64,000 nucleotides of DNA from Arsukibacterium sp. UBA3155 (lineage in GTDB: Bacteria > Pseudomonadota > Gammaproteobacteria > Enterobacterales > Alteromonadaceae). The stretch spans positions 61,328 to 125,327 of the forward strand of contig DEYP01000028.1 in the NCBI GenBank assembly GCA_002364615.1, read 5' to 3'. The position numbers and the translations under genes were made by a program. The notes beneath the pieces are model-generated. The model did not search any database. It was given only the letters and a program-made list of their open reading frames with translations, and was not told the origin of the DNA. Positions 57,681 through 64,000 of the stretch are shown here, piece after piece. Within the stretch, counting starts at the first letter, position 1. Each line of letters opens with the position of its first letter.

Positions 57681-58232
57681 TTATGCTGGTAATTTGAAAA
57701 AATATTGACGATAGGTTACTAATTCAGCAATTGACTCACGAATGTCGTCCAGTGCCAGATGGCTGCCCGCTTTTTGTACTTTGTTCAGTACCTCAGGATG
57801 CCAGCGTCTTGCCAACTCCTTCACAGTACTGACATCCAGATTACGGTAATGAAAAAACTTTTCCAGCTCGGGTGCATACTCCGCTAAAAACCGCCGATCC
57901 TGACCAATACTGTTACCGCACATTGGCGACTTACCTTTTGCCACATACTGACTTAAAAACGCAATTGTTTGCTTCTCTGCCTCAGCCAGGCTTATTTTGC
58001 TGGCAAGACAACGGGCCGTTAAACCACTTTTACCATGTTGTTCAACACACCAGGGGTCCATATTATCCAGGATCTGGGCTGACGTACTTATCGCAAATAC
58101 CGGGCCTTCGGCCAGAATATTAAGCTGGCTGTCGGTAACGACCGTCGCCATTTCTAAAATAACATCGGTTTTAGGTTCCAGCCCGGTCATTTCCAAATCA
58201 AGCCAGATTAAATTGGTGTCAGATGTTGCCAT
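57681..58232 (-). CDS. orn: Oligoribonuclease
   Basis: Orn degrades RNA dinucleotides, including pGpG from cyclic di-GMP hydrolysis. The 183-residue DnaQ-fold enzyme has the DEDDh motifs: [26 protein letters not shown] and [15 protein letters not shown] with the final His and Asp. The ATG has AGGA upstream. It diverges from rsgA across 112 bases. It could clear the pGpG made by the EAL protein at 25 kb. Confidence 0.96.
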   Translation of the reverse strand: MATSDTNLIWLDLEMTGLEPKTDVILEMATVVTDSQLNILAEGPVFAISTSAQILDNMDPWCVEQHGKSGLTARCLASKISLAEAEKQTIAFLSQYVAKGKSPMCGNSIGQDRRFLAEYAPELEKFFHYRNLDVSTVKELARRWHPEVLNKVQKAGSHLALDDIRESIAELVTYRQYFFKLPA

Positions 58233-58344
58233 ATCTCTATCCTTCAGTGCGCGCTGCTTTGTTCAAATTAAGATTGCAGGTATGATACACGCCTTAAGCT
58301 TAACACTGAAAGCGCCTGAATGCGCACAATGGTAAAACCAGCAC

Positions 58345-59379
58345 GTGACCAAAAAAAAGCACCTGACTAAGCGCCAGACAGACCGGATTGCTCAGAATGA
58401 GCAAAAACGGCTGCGTGGCAATAAAAAAGCCAAAGCCGAGCAATGGGATGACGACGTATTACTGGCTGCCGAGCCAGGTTTGGTGTTAAGCCGCTTTGGC
58501 CAGCATGCGGATATTGAAGACAGCCAGGGCGACGTAGTGCGTTGCAGTATGCGCCGTACTATCAGCTCAGTGGTTACCGGCGATAAGGTGGTGTGGCGCC
58601 GCGCCAGACAAGGCACCGGTAGTATTGATGGCGTTATTGACGCAGTAGAAGACCGAAGCTCCGTGCTATTGCGCCCTGATTTTTATGACGGCTTAAAACC
58701 GGTCGCTGCTAATATTGATTTAATGATTATAGTTTCAGCCATTTTACCGGCACTGTCGCTTAATATCATCGACCGCTATTTAGTTGCCGCAGAAATGACC
58801 CACATCAAGCCCTTGTTGGTGATAAACAAAGTTGACTTGCTGGATGAACAGCAACACCAGCAACTTAACGAGCAACTTAGCTTGTACCGCAACATTGGCT
58901 ATGATTACCTTTTAGTCAGTGCAAAGTCTGGTCAGGGTATGCCTGAACTATTACAACAAATACACAGTGGCACCAGCATTTTTGTTGGCCAGTCAGGTGT
59001 TGGTAAATCGTCACTGATGAATAACCTGATGCCGGGCCTGAGTGCCGCTACCCGTGAAGTGTCGGAAAACTCAGGTTTAGGTCAGCATACCACTACCGTG
59101 TCACGGTTATATCATCTTCCCGAAGGCGGTGATTTAATCGACTCACCGGGTATTCGTGAGTTTGCGCTCTGGCATTTAAGTGCCGAAGAAGTGACCGAAG
59201 GTTTTGTCGAGTTTCAACCCTGGCTTGGTCGCTGCAAATTCCGGGATTGTAAGCATGTTAACGACCCGGGCTGTGCCATTCAGCATGCCGTGCAGCAGGG
59301 TGATATCAGCGAAGCGCGCTATGACAGCTATTTAAAAATCCTGGCCAGTATGGCGCAGGATAAACCCAATTATTTTTAA
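58345..59379 (+). CDS. rsgA: Small ribosomal subunit biogenesis GTPase RsgA
   Basis: RsgA assists late maturation of the 30S subunit. The 344-residue protein has an OB domain (about 40-110) and a circularly permuted G domain with order G4 (NKVDLL), G1 ([12 protein letters not shown]), G3 (DSPGIREF). The C-terminal zinc site is C-x5-C-x-H-x5-C in [14 protein letters not shown]. The start is GTG at 58345, in frame with the basic N-terminus; the ATG at 58329 is in another frame. psd follows after 18 bases. Confidence 0.96.
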   Translation: MTKKKHLTKRQTDRIAQNEQKRLRGNKKAKAEQWDDDVLLAAEPGLVLSRFGQHADIEDSQGDVVRCSMRRTISSVVTGDKVVWRRARQGTGSIDGVIDAVEDRSSVLLRPDFYDGLKPVAANIDLMIIVSAILPALSLNIIDRYLVAAEMTHIKPLLVINKVDLLDEQQHQQLNEQLSLYRNIGYDYLLVSAKSGQGMPELLQQIHSGTSIFVGQSGVGKSSLMNNLMPGLSAATREVSENSGLGQHTTTVSRLYHLPEGGDLIDSPGIREFALWHLSAEEVTEGFVEFQPWLGRCKFRDCKHVNDPGCAIQHAVQQGDISEARYDSYLKILASMAQDKPNYF

Positions 59380-59397
59380 CGGTAAGGTTAGTATCCA

Positions 59398-60255
59398 ATG
59401 GATAAAGTAAAAATTACGCTGCAGTACCTGATGCCAAAACATCTGATCTCGCGCCTGGCTGGCAAAATAGCCGCAGCAAAACTGGGTTGGTTCAGCCATT
59501 TTCTGATTAAGCGTTTTATTAAAGCCTACAACATTGATATGAGCGAAGCGCAACTGGAACGGCCCCAAGATTATGCCAGTTTTAATGAGTTTTTTACCCG
59601 GCCGCTAAAAGACGGTATCAGGCCATTGGCCAGCGAGCCAAATATTGTCGCGCATCCGGTCGATGGCGCAATAAGCCAGCTCGGCCCCATTGTCGATGGC
59701 AAACTGGTCCAGGCCAAACATCATAATTACTCGCTACAAAACTTGCTAGGTGGCCTGGAGCAAACTGCAGCGCCCTTTGCTGGCGGCACTTTTGCTACTA
59801 TTTACCTTGCACCTAAAGATTACCACCGCATTCATATGCCGGTAAGCGGCACCCTGCGCGAGATGATCTACATCCCAGGCGAGCTGTTCTCTGTAAACCC
59901 ATTAACCGCTGAATGCGTTAAAGACTTATTTGCTCTTAACGAGCGCGTCGTCACTATTTTTGATACTGAATTTGGCCCTATGGCACTGGTTCTGGTAGGC
60001 GCGACTATTGTCGCCAGCATTGAAACCGTCTGGGCAGGTACCGTTACCCCACCTGCTGGTAAAAATATTTTCCGCTGGAGTTACCCGGCAAAGGGCAATA
60101 CCGCTGTTAAACTGGAAAAAGGCGCCGAAATGGGTCGCTTTAAACTGGGCTCGACCGTAGTGTTGGCGTTCCCTGAGGGCAAAGTCGATTTTCTGGCCGA
60201 CCAGCAGCCAGGCACTGTCACCCGCATGGGTGCGCCTTTTGCAGACCTAACCTGA
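59398..60255 (+). CDS. psd: Phosphatidylserine decarboxylase proenzyme
   Basis: Psd makes phosphatidylethanolamine at the inner membrane. The 285-residue proenzyme has the family blocks [36 protein letters not shown] and the self-cleavage motif LGST within RFKLGSTVV (about 250), whose Ser becomes the pyruvoyl group. In E. coli the rsgA-psd order is the same. It is followed by a branched hairpin element. Confidence 0.96.
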   Translation: MDKVKITLQYLMPKHLISRLAGKIAAAKLGWFSHFLIKRFIKAYNIDMSEAQLERPQDYASFNEFFTRPLKDGIRPLASEPNIVAHPVDGAISQLGPIVDGKLVQAKHHNYSLQNLLGGLEQTAAPFAGGTFATIYLAPKDYHRIHMPVSGTLREMIYIPGELFSVNPLTAECVKDLFALNERVVTIFDTEFGPMALVLVGATIVASIETVWAGTVTPPAGKNIFRWSYPAKGNTAVKLEKGAEMGRFKLGSTVVLAFPEGKVDFLADQQPGTVTRMGAPFADLT

Positions 60256-60287
60256 TAGTTCAATAATACTGGCTGACGCGTAGATAC

Positions 60288-60366
60288 TTTCTGCTGTGAC
60301 CGTTGCAGCCCCGGATGGGCGGAAACGAGCCCCCATGGATGGGTTCACGGCGTGTCACAGCAGAAA
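60288..60366. repeat. Branched hairpin element in the psd-ugpQ gap
   Basis: TTTCTGCTGTGAC (60288-60300) and its exact reverse complement (60354-60366) enclose two smaller hairpins: GCCC/GGGC (60308-60320) and GAGCCC/GGGTTC (60327-60346). The 79-base unit could fold as a three-way junction in DNA or RNA. It stands 33 bases after psd and 45 before the next start. It looks like a dispersed intergenic repeat (REP or MITE type), but I see only this one copy in the window. Confidence 0.55.
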
Positions 60367-60410
60367 CGTACGAAGTGGCAGACAATTTACGGAGAAACGG
60401 AGATCGCTTT

Positions 60411-61109
60411 ATGCAAATCATCGCCCATCGCGGCGCCAGCGGCGATTATCCCGAGAACACCCTGCTGGCTATTGAGCAAGCCATTACGCAGGGTGCTGAC
60501 GCTATTGAGATAGACGTATTTGCGGTGCAGGGCGAGCTGATTGTTATTCACGACCACCATCTAGCGCGCACCACCAATGGTACCGGCAGCATTTATCAAT
60601 ATAGTCTGGCCGAGCTAATGCAACTGGATGCCGGCCGGGGCCAGCGCATTCCCACTTTGTGGCAGGTGCTTGAGCTTACCCATGGCAAATGCTGGCTGAA
60701 TATCGAGCTTAAAGGTGATAACACTGTCGCGCCACTACTGGCGTTGCTGACAAAAGCTGAGCTGCAACTTGGGTTTGACTGTCAGCAGCTGCAAATATCA
60801 TCATTTAACCATCATTTACTTGCGACACTAAAGCGTGAGCGACCCGATTTAAAACTCGGCGCGCTAACCGCCAGCCTGCCAGTCGATTACGCCGCTTTTG
60901 CCAGCCAGTTGCAGGCCTATTCGGTTAATTGTGATGTCAGCTTTATTAATCAGGCGATGGTTAATGATGCCAAAGCACGCGGTTTGAAAGTGTTCGTGTA
61001 CACGGTTGACCAAAGCGACGATATCAGTCGTTTACAAGATTATGGCGTGGATGGTATTTTCAGTAATTTTCCTGCCCGCAGCAAGATGTGGTTGAATGAA
61101 AAGATATAA
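60411..61109 (+). CDS. ugpQ: Glycerophosphodiester phosphodiesterase
   Basis: This enzyme splits glycerophosphodiesters to glycerol-3-phosphate and an alcohol. The 232-residue TIM-barrel has IAHRGASGDYPENT (about 3-16), AIEIDVFAVQGELIVIHD with the metal-binding E..D and H, and WLNIELKGD (about 99). The lack of a signal peptide makes it a cytoplasmic UgpQ-type enzyme. I chose the ATG at 60411 with GGAG eight bases upstream; a longer frame would start inside the hairpin element. Its products link to the phospholipid work of Psd. Confidence 0.9.
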   Translation: MQIIAHRGASGDYPENTLLAIEQAITQGADAIEIDVFAVQGELIVIHDHHLARTTNGTGSIYQYSLAELMQLDAGRGQRIPTLWQVLELTHGKCWLNIELKGDNTVAPLLALLTKAELQLGFDCQQLQISSFNHHLLATLKRERPDLKLGALTASLPVDYAAFASQLQAYSVNCDVSFINQAMVNDAKARGLKVFVYTVDQSDDISRLQDYGVDGIFSNFPARSKMWLNEKI

Positions 61110-61179
61110 ATAACGATGAGCAGTATCGGTTTTAAAAGCCCCAGTACACGTTATACCAGGACTAATTGCACAGACTAAA

Positions 61180-61413
61180 TTATCTAAGATCTTGCAGTTG
61201 TGTTTTGATATCAGGTTTAAGCACCAGCAGCGCCAGATAAATCAACAACAAAGGCGGTACAAAAGCCAAGCCAAATCCAACGACAGCGCATATTGTAGGA
61301 GTTTCGGTTTTACGTTCGCCCAGGTAATTACTTAAACGCACAACTACTGTGAAATAGAGTAACGCTAAGACCACAATAACTACTGAATTATACCCACCCA
61401 TCTCAATGTTCAT
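61180..61413 (-). CDS. Small two-helix membrane protein, 77 residues
   Basis: The protein has two hydrophobic segments (about 10-28 and 41-65) with a charged loop NYLGERKTETP between and a polar C-terminus KPDIKTQLQDLR. I do not recognise a family. The ATG is at 61413. It is convergent with ugpQ and lies downstream of the MerC-family gene, separated by a terminator, so it should have its own promoter. Confidence 0.5.
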   Translation of the reverse strand: MNIEMGGYNSVVIVVLALLYFTVVVRLSNYLGERKTETPTICAVVGFGLAFVPPLLLIYLALLVLKPDIKTQLQDLR

Positions 61414-61450
61414 AATGTTCCTCTACTGAGTATTATAAAGCCACATAAAC

Positions 61451-61474
61451 AAAAACCCGCTGTTTAAGCGGGTT
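61451..61474 (-). terminator. Intrinsic terminator overlapping the MerC-family stop codon
   Basis: AACCCGC and GCGGGTT pair (minus strand) around a seven-base loop, followed by TTTG. The stem begins inside the last codons of the MerC-family gene, so its stop codon (61464-61466) is in the loop. Confidence 0.75.
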
Positions 61475-61874
61475 CGTCGGCGTGATGTTCGGTGTCGCAG
61501 CTTTCACACTGGCTGCATAATCGCATGTTCATCACATGTGCCAGCACCACCAGAGATGCGCCAATTACTAATACTACATGTTCGTACTGATGGCCCCATA
61601 CATCTCGCTGCCAGTAGATAAAAACACCTAAAAATAATGAGTAAAAAGGGTACAGCTTTCGATGATAGCGGTGAAACCCAATAAACAGTGCCACAAAGCC
61701 CAGCACCATAGTAAACAACAACATTAGCCGTTCGAAGGCATGGTTGTGACTCACCGTTAAGCCAAGGAGTGGGAGCAACGGTAACAAAACCGGCAGCAAA
61801 ATACAGTGAATCGCACACAGCGACGTCACGGTAATACCGACTTTATCAAATAACACTCTGGTCTTGGCTAACAC
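61464..61874 (-). CDS. MerC-domain membrane protein
   Basis: A 136-residue protein with four predicted membrane helices. The N-terminal FDKVGITVTSLCAIHCILLPVLLPLL has the Cys-x3-Cys pair of the MerC family, which takes mercury into the cell in mer operons. The tail has more metal ligands (CSQCESCDTEHH). No merR, merT, merP or merA is near. I chose the GTG at 61874, because upstream starts (61901, 61922) would sit next to or inside the candidate Zur box. The real metal may therefore be zinc; this is inference. Confidence 0.75.
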   Translation of the reverse strand: MLAKTRVLFDKVGITVTSLCAIHCILLPVLLPLLPLLGLTVSHNHAFERLMLLFTMVLGFVALFIGFHRYHRKLYPFYSLFLGVFIYWQRDVWGHQYEHVVLVIGASLVVLAHVMNMRLCSQCESCDTEHHADEPA

Positions 61875-61902
61875 AATATGAACCCGCTGTGTTGAAATCA
61901 CT

Positions 61903-61925
61903 AAAACGATATAATATAACAAATC
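61903..61925 (-). promoter_or_regulatory. Candidate Zur box before the MerC-family gene
   Basis: GATATAATATAAC (61908-61920, plus strand) differs by one base from the palindromic Zur core GTTATAATATAAC. Extended to 23 bases, the match to the gammaproteobacterial consensus as I recall it is 18 of 23 by hand count. It lies 34 bases before the chosen start. Confidence 0.6.
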
Positions 61926-62050
61926 AAAACACTTTGAAACGTGTTAGCTCAAATTTGTTTAAGTAACCGACGGCCAATGCCGGTGCAGAGTGCTGATTCC
62001 GTTGCTGGCCTGTGGCATAATAACGCCATGATAATTTAACCGGGCCTGCT

Positions 62051-62359
62051 ATGGACTCCCTTCTGTCTCAACTTGATGAAAACTTAAAAGAGCTGTATCG
62101 CAAAGCACTGGATGCAGATGCGCTGCTAGAGCAATTGCAACAGCAAGGCCAGGCGAAACACCAAAGTATCTTCCCTGCCAGCAGTGATTTTAGTGTCAAC
62201 AGTAACCGCTTCATGCCTTACTTAAGTGAAGCCGCCGAACAGGTGGCAGCTATCCGGCAAAGTCAGCAGTTTAACACCGCCACCCTGGCACGAGTAGTAA
62301 AGCAATTGCAGTTGCTTCACAAAACACTGGCCGAGTTTCGATCAGCTGTGAGTAAATAG
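62051..62359 (+). CDS. Conserved hypothetical, PriC N-terminus-like, 102 residues
   Basis: A small helical protein rich in Leu, Gln and Glu, with no signal peptide. The pattern LLSQLDENLKELYRKA, then FPASSDFSVNSNRF and two amphipathic helices (VAAIRQSQQFNTATLARVVKQLQLL) recalls the N-terminal part of the primosomal protein PriC, but full PriC is about 175 residues and the resemblance is weak. It diverges from the MerC-family gene and is followed by a good terminator. Confidence 0.55.
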   Translation: MDSLLSQLDENLKELYRKALDADALLEQLQQQGQAKHQSIFPASSDFSVNSNRFMPYLSEAAEQVAAIRQSQQFNTATLARVVKQLQLLHKTLAEFRSAVSK

Positions 62360-62406
62360 TCTCAGCTTAAAAGGCAAATCGAAAACGCTATCCACGATAG
62401 TTATTA

Positions 62407-62432
62407 AAAAGCCCTGCAGTTGCAGGGCTTTT
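62407..62432 (+). terminator. Intrinsic terminator after the PriC-like gene
   Basis: AAAAGCCCTGCA and TGCAGGGCTTTT form a perfect twelve-base-pair stem around GT, ending in T bases. It can also serve the convergent DUF3016 gene. Confidence 0.85.
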
Positions 62433-62493
62433 CTCTTGGCTTCAATACTGGCTTACATTACGCATTTAACACTTGTATTTAGCCCTATTGTAA

Positions 62494-63039
62494 CTAGGGT
62501 TGGCTTACCTTGGGCGGTAAGGCGGCATGTTGGCTAAGCTTAGGTTGCAGCTCTTGTTTAAACCAGTCTTGCAACATTTCACGTTCGAACGCAAATTCAG
62601 GTGTATGACCGCGCGGCGTCATCCGCATCATAAACCCCATGTCACGCAAACGCTCTTCGCCGCTGACAACCTCTTCACCATATTGATCGCGCAGCAAATG
62701 ATTAAAGCGGATTGCCGGTGAATTAGCCTCTTTAATAACCCGGATTGCCTGCCCCGTATTGGTGGCAAAGTAATCGACCTCACCCGCCAGATCAACGTCA
62801 GTTACCGTTACTTGCCAGCTATAACCCTCTGGCAATTTATTGGCCATTTCCTGAAAATACTTTTCAAAATTGCGTTGTACCCGCTCGTGGAAACGGCTGC
62901 GTGTGTCATTGGCCGCCCGCATGTCCGTAAACTTTTCCACCTCGTGCCAGGATAGTTCCAATTCCGCGCTGGCTTTATCGTTACTCATCGCCGGCACTGC
63001 CCATGCCAGTGCAATTACTGCTATCAACCATGTTTTCAT
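62494..63039 (-). CDS. DUF3016 protein (copy 1)
   Basis: A 181-residue exported protein with signal peptide (MKTWLIAVIALAWAVPAMS, cleaved near residue 19). The mature part has the DUF3016 core: EVEKFTDMRAANDTR.RF, VTVTDVDLAGEVDYF, and a C-terminal DMGFM with acidic helix. I chose the ATG at 63039, with GGGAGG upstream. A clear paralogue follows at 63255-63797 on the same strand. Function unknown; it should work in the periplasm. Confidence 0.85.
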   Translation of the reverse strand: MKTWLIAVIALAWAVPAMSNDKASAELELSWHEVEKFTDMRAANDTRSRFHERVQRNFEKYFQEMANKLPEGYSWQVTVTDVDLAGEVDYFATNTGQAIRVIKEANSPAIRFNHLLRDQYGEEVVSGEERLRDMGFMMRMTPRGHTPEFAFEREMLQDWFKQELQPKLSQHAALPPKVSQP

Positions 63040-63254
63040 AACCACCTCCCACGCTGTCACCCGAGCTTGCAGCATTATTACTGCCCTTGCCGGAGTGCAC
63101 GATATTGTTAAACCTCAATGACGCTAATAACAAGGCTTCTTTACCGCCACACTATAGATCACAAGGGACATCTGGTGCTGTATAAATTTGTATCAATACC
63201 CTGCTCAATTTGTATAATGTTGTAGAAAGCAGCAATACCATAGCGGGTTAGCTA

Positions 63255-63797
63255 TTAATGGCTGACGTTTGACTGCATTTTTGCGTAATCCTTAACTATC
63301 GGCTCTATTTCCTTCTGAAACCAGTCTGTCAGCATTTGCTTTTCATAACGGAAGGGGTCGCTATCGTTGACCGAGCGAAGGGTTTGCATAAATCCCATAT
63401 CGCGTAACTTTTCTTCAGCACTAACGACTTCTTCACCTTCATGATCAAGTAAAACATGGCTGAACGTGATGGCCGGTGAATGTATTTCTTTGACAACGCG
63501 CAAGGGGTTGCCCGCGCCGCCGATGAAATAGTCAACGTCACCCGCTAAGTCAATGTCGGTAACAGTAATATTCCAGCTGTAGCCTGCCGGCAATTCACTG
63601 GCCATGTCCTGAAAAAACTCTTCAAAATTATGCTGTACCCGCTCTGTGAACTTTCCTCGCGTGCCATTTGCCGCGCGGATATCAGTGAACTTTTTGGGTT
63701 CCTGAAATTTAAGCTCAACGCTGGCTCCCGCCTCATTACTACTTAGTGCGGGTGCCGAAACGGCTAGCGTAAGCAGTGCTATCAGAAATGTTTTCAT
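63255..63797 (-). CDS. DUF3016 protein (copy 2)
   Basis: A 180-residue exported paralogue of the preceding entry, with signal peptide (MKTFLIALLTLAVSAPALS). Shared blocks are KFTDIRAANGTR, GYSWNITVTDIDLAGDVDYF and EEVVSAEEKLRDMGFM; the two copies are similar throughout the mature part. They are separated by 215 bases with no gene, so each may have its own promoter. It lies downstream of groL. Function unknown. Confidence 0.85.
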   Translation of the reverse strand: MKTFLIALLTLAVSAPALSSNEAGASVELKFQEPKKFTDIRAANGTRGKFTERVQHNFEEFFQDMASELPAGYSWNITVTDIDLAGDVDYFIGGAGNPLRVVKEIHSPAITFSHVLLDHEGEEVVSAEEKLRDMGFMQTLRSVNDSDPFRYEKQMLTDWFQKEIEPIVKDYAKMQSNVSH

Positions 63798-63918
63798 TTT
63801 CGCCTCCTGTTAATTCAGTTTAACCAGGCGTTGTAGAACATGGTAGAACAACGCGCTTATCACACTATGACCTCAAACCCAGTGTTAAGTTTAGTACAGG
63901 TTCGGTTTATCAAGTCAT

Positions 63919-63953
63919 AAAAAAAGCCCCCGTTGTTACGCGGGAGCTTTTTT
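63919..63953 (-). terminator. Intrinsic terminator after groL
   Basis: Minus strand AAAAAAGCTCCCG pairs with CGGGGGCTTTTTT (one T-G pair) around an eight-base loop, followed by T bases. It begins 17 bases after the groL stop. Confidence 0.85.
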
Positions 63954-63970
63954 GTAGCAGCGGCGCTAAG

Positions 63971-64000
63971 TTACATCATGCCGCCCATACCGCCCATGCC
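63971..64000 (-). CDS. groL: Chaperonin GroEL, last nine codons (cut by window edge)
   Basis: The minus strand reads GMGGMGGMM and a TAA stop, the Gly-Met-rich tail found at the C-terminus of nearly all GroEL proteins. Everything upstream lies beyond base 64000. GroEL is near psd and orn in E. coli too, which supports the call. Confidence 0.9.
   Translation of the reverse strand, partial: GMGGMGGMM

Noticed and set aside
60303-60410. Longer start for the glycerophosphodiesterase.
   Set aside because: The extra codons lie in the hairpin element, have no family similarity, and the ribosome-binding site fits the ATG at 60411.
61464-61874. Mercury-resistance operon.
   Set aside because: Only a MerC-type gene is present. 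There is no merR, merT, merP or merA, and its neighbours are unrelated.

Overview
The window is a chromosomal segment of a gammaproteobacterium. Gene order on both sides follows the E. coli dksA-pcnB-folK-panBC region and the tsaE-amiB-mutL-miaA-hfq-hflXKC-purA-rnr-rlmB-rpsF-dnaB region. MotX (sodium-driven polar flagellar motor), PanP in place of PanD, and tandem DUF3016, TIGR04219 and DUF2959 proteins point to a marine or aquatic Alteromonadales-type organism of the Rheinheimera/Alishewanella/Arsukibacterium kind. That placement is inferred from remembered family distribution, not from a search. I see no phage, IS element, integron, CRISPR array or defence island, and no gene-free gap longer than 300 bases.

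Layout. 0-8 kb: 5' end of hrpB and pepB (minus), then dksA, gluQ, pcnB, folK, panB, panC and a DUF72 gene (plus). 8-17 kb: small membrane proteins, a membrane diguanylate cyclase, a catalase-like haem protein paired with cytochrome b561, two overlapping SLC13-type permeases with RCK_C domains, and a DUF2959 lipoprotein. 17-25 kb: panP, then the tightly packed mpl-ubiX-yadG-yadH operon (minus), then fbp and ppa (plus). 25-33 kb: a REC-DUF3369-GGDEF-EAL protein with a degenerate GGDEF motif, a TIGR03899 protein, a degenerate hybrid sensor kinase, an outer-membrane barrel, DUF2333, a periplasmic copper chaperone and two small proteins. 33-43 kb: dusA, zur, cheX, alr, dnaB, the rpsF-priB-rpsR-rplI operon, rlmB and rnr. 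43-56 kb: motX, an S41 peptidase, purA, a class V aminotransferase-like gene, then the hfq superoperon (tsaE to hflC, all minus). 56-64 kb: queG, DUF1289, tRNA-Gly, orn, rsgA, psd, a glycerophosphodiesterase, a MerC-family gene with a strong candidate Zur box, a short PriC-like protein, two DUF3016 paralogues, and the last codons of groL.

How the genes connect. PanP probably makes the beta-alanine that PanC joins to the pantoate made through PanB; no panD is seen. The Zur regulator (34.5 kb) and the candidate Zur box before the MerC-family gene (61.9 kb) suggest a zinc-regulated membrane protein. HflK/HflC, Hfq, MiaA, MutL and TsaE form the usual RNA, repair and protein quality-control operon. 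RsgA, RlmB, RNase R and Orn act in ribosome maturation and RNA decay.

Most of the window is conserved housekeeping DNA. I find no convincing new multi-gene system. The best leads are smaller: a likely non-AUG start for pcnB, the candidate Zur-MerC link, a branched intergenic hairpin element before the glycerophosphodiesterase gene, a hybrid kinase that has lost its kinase motifs, and an unlisted 40-residue membrane peptide.
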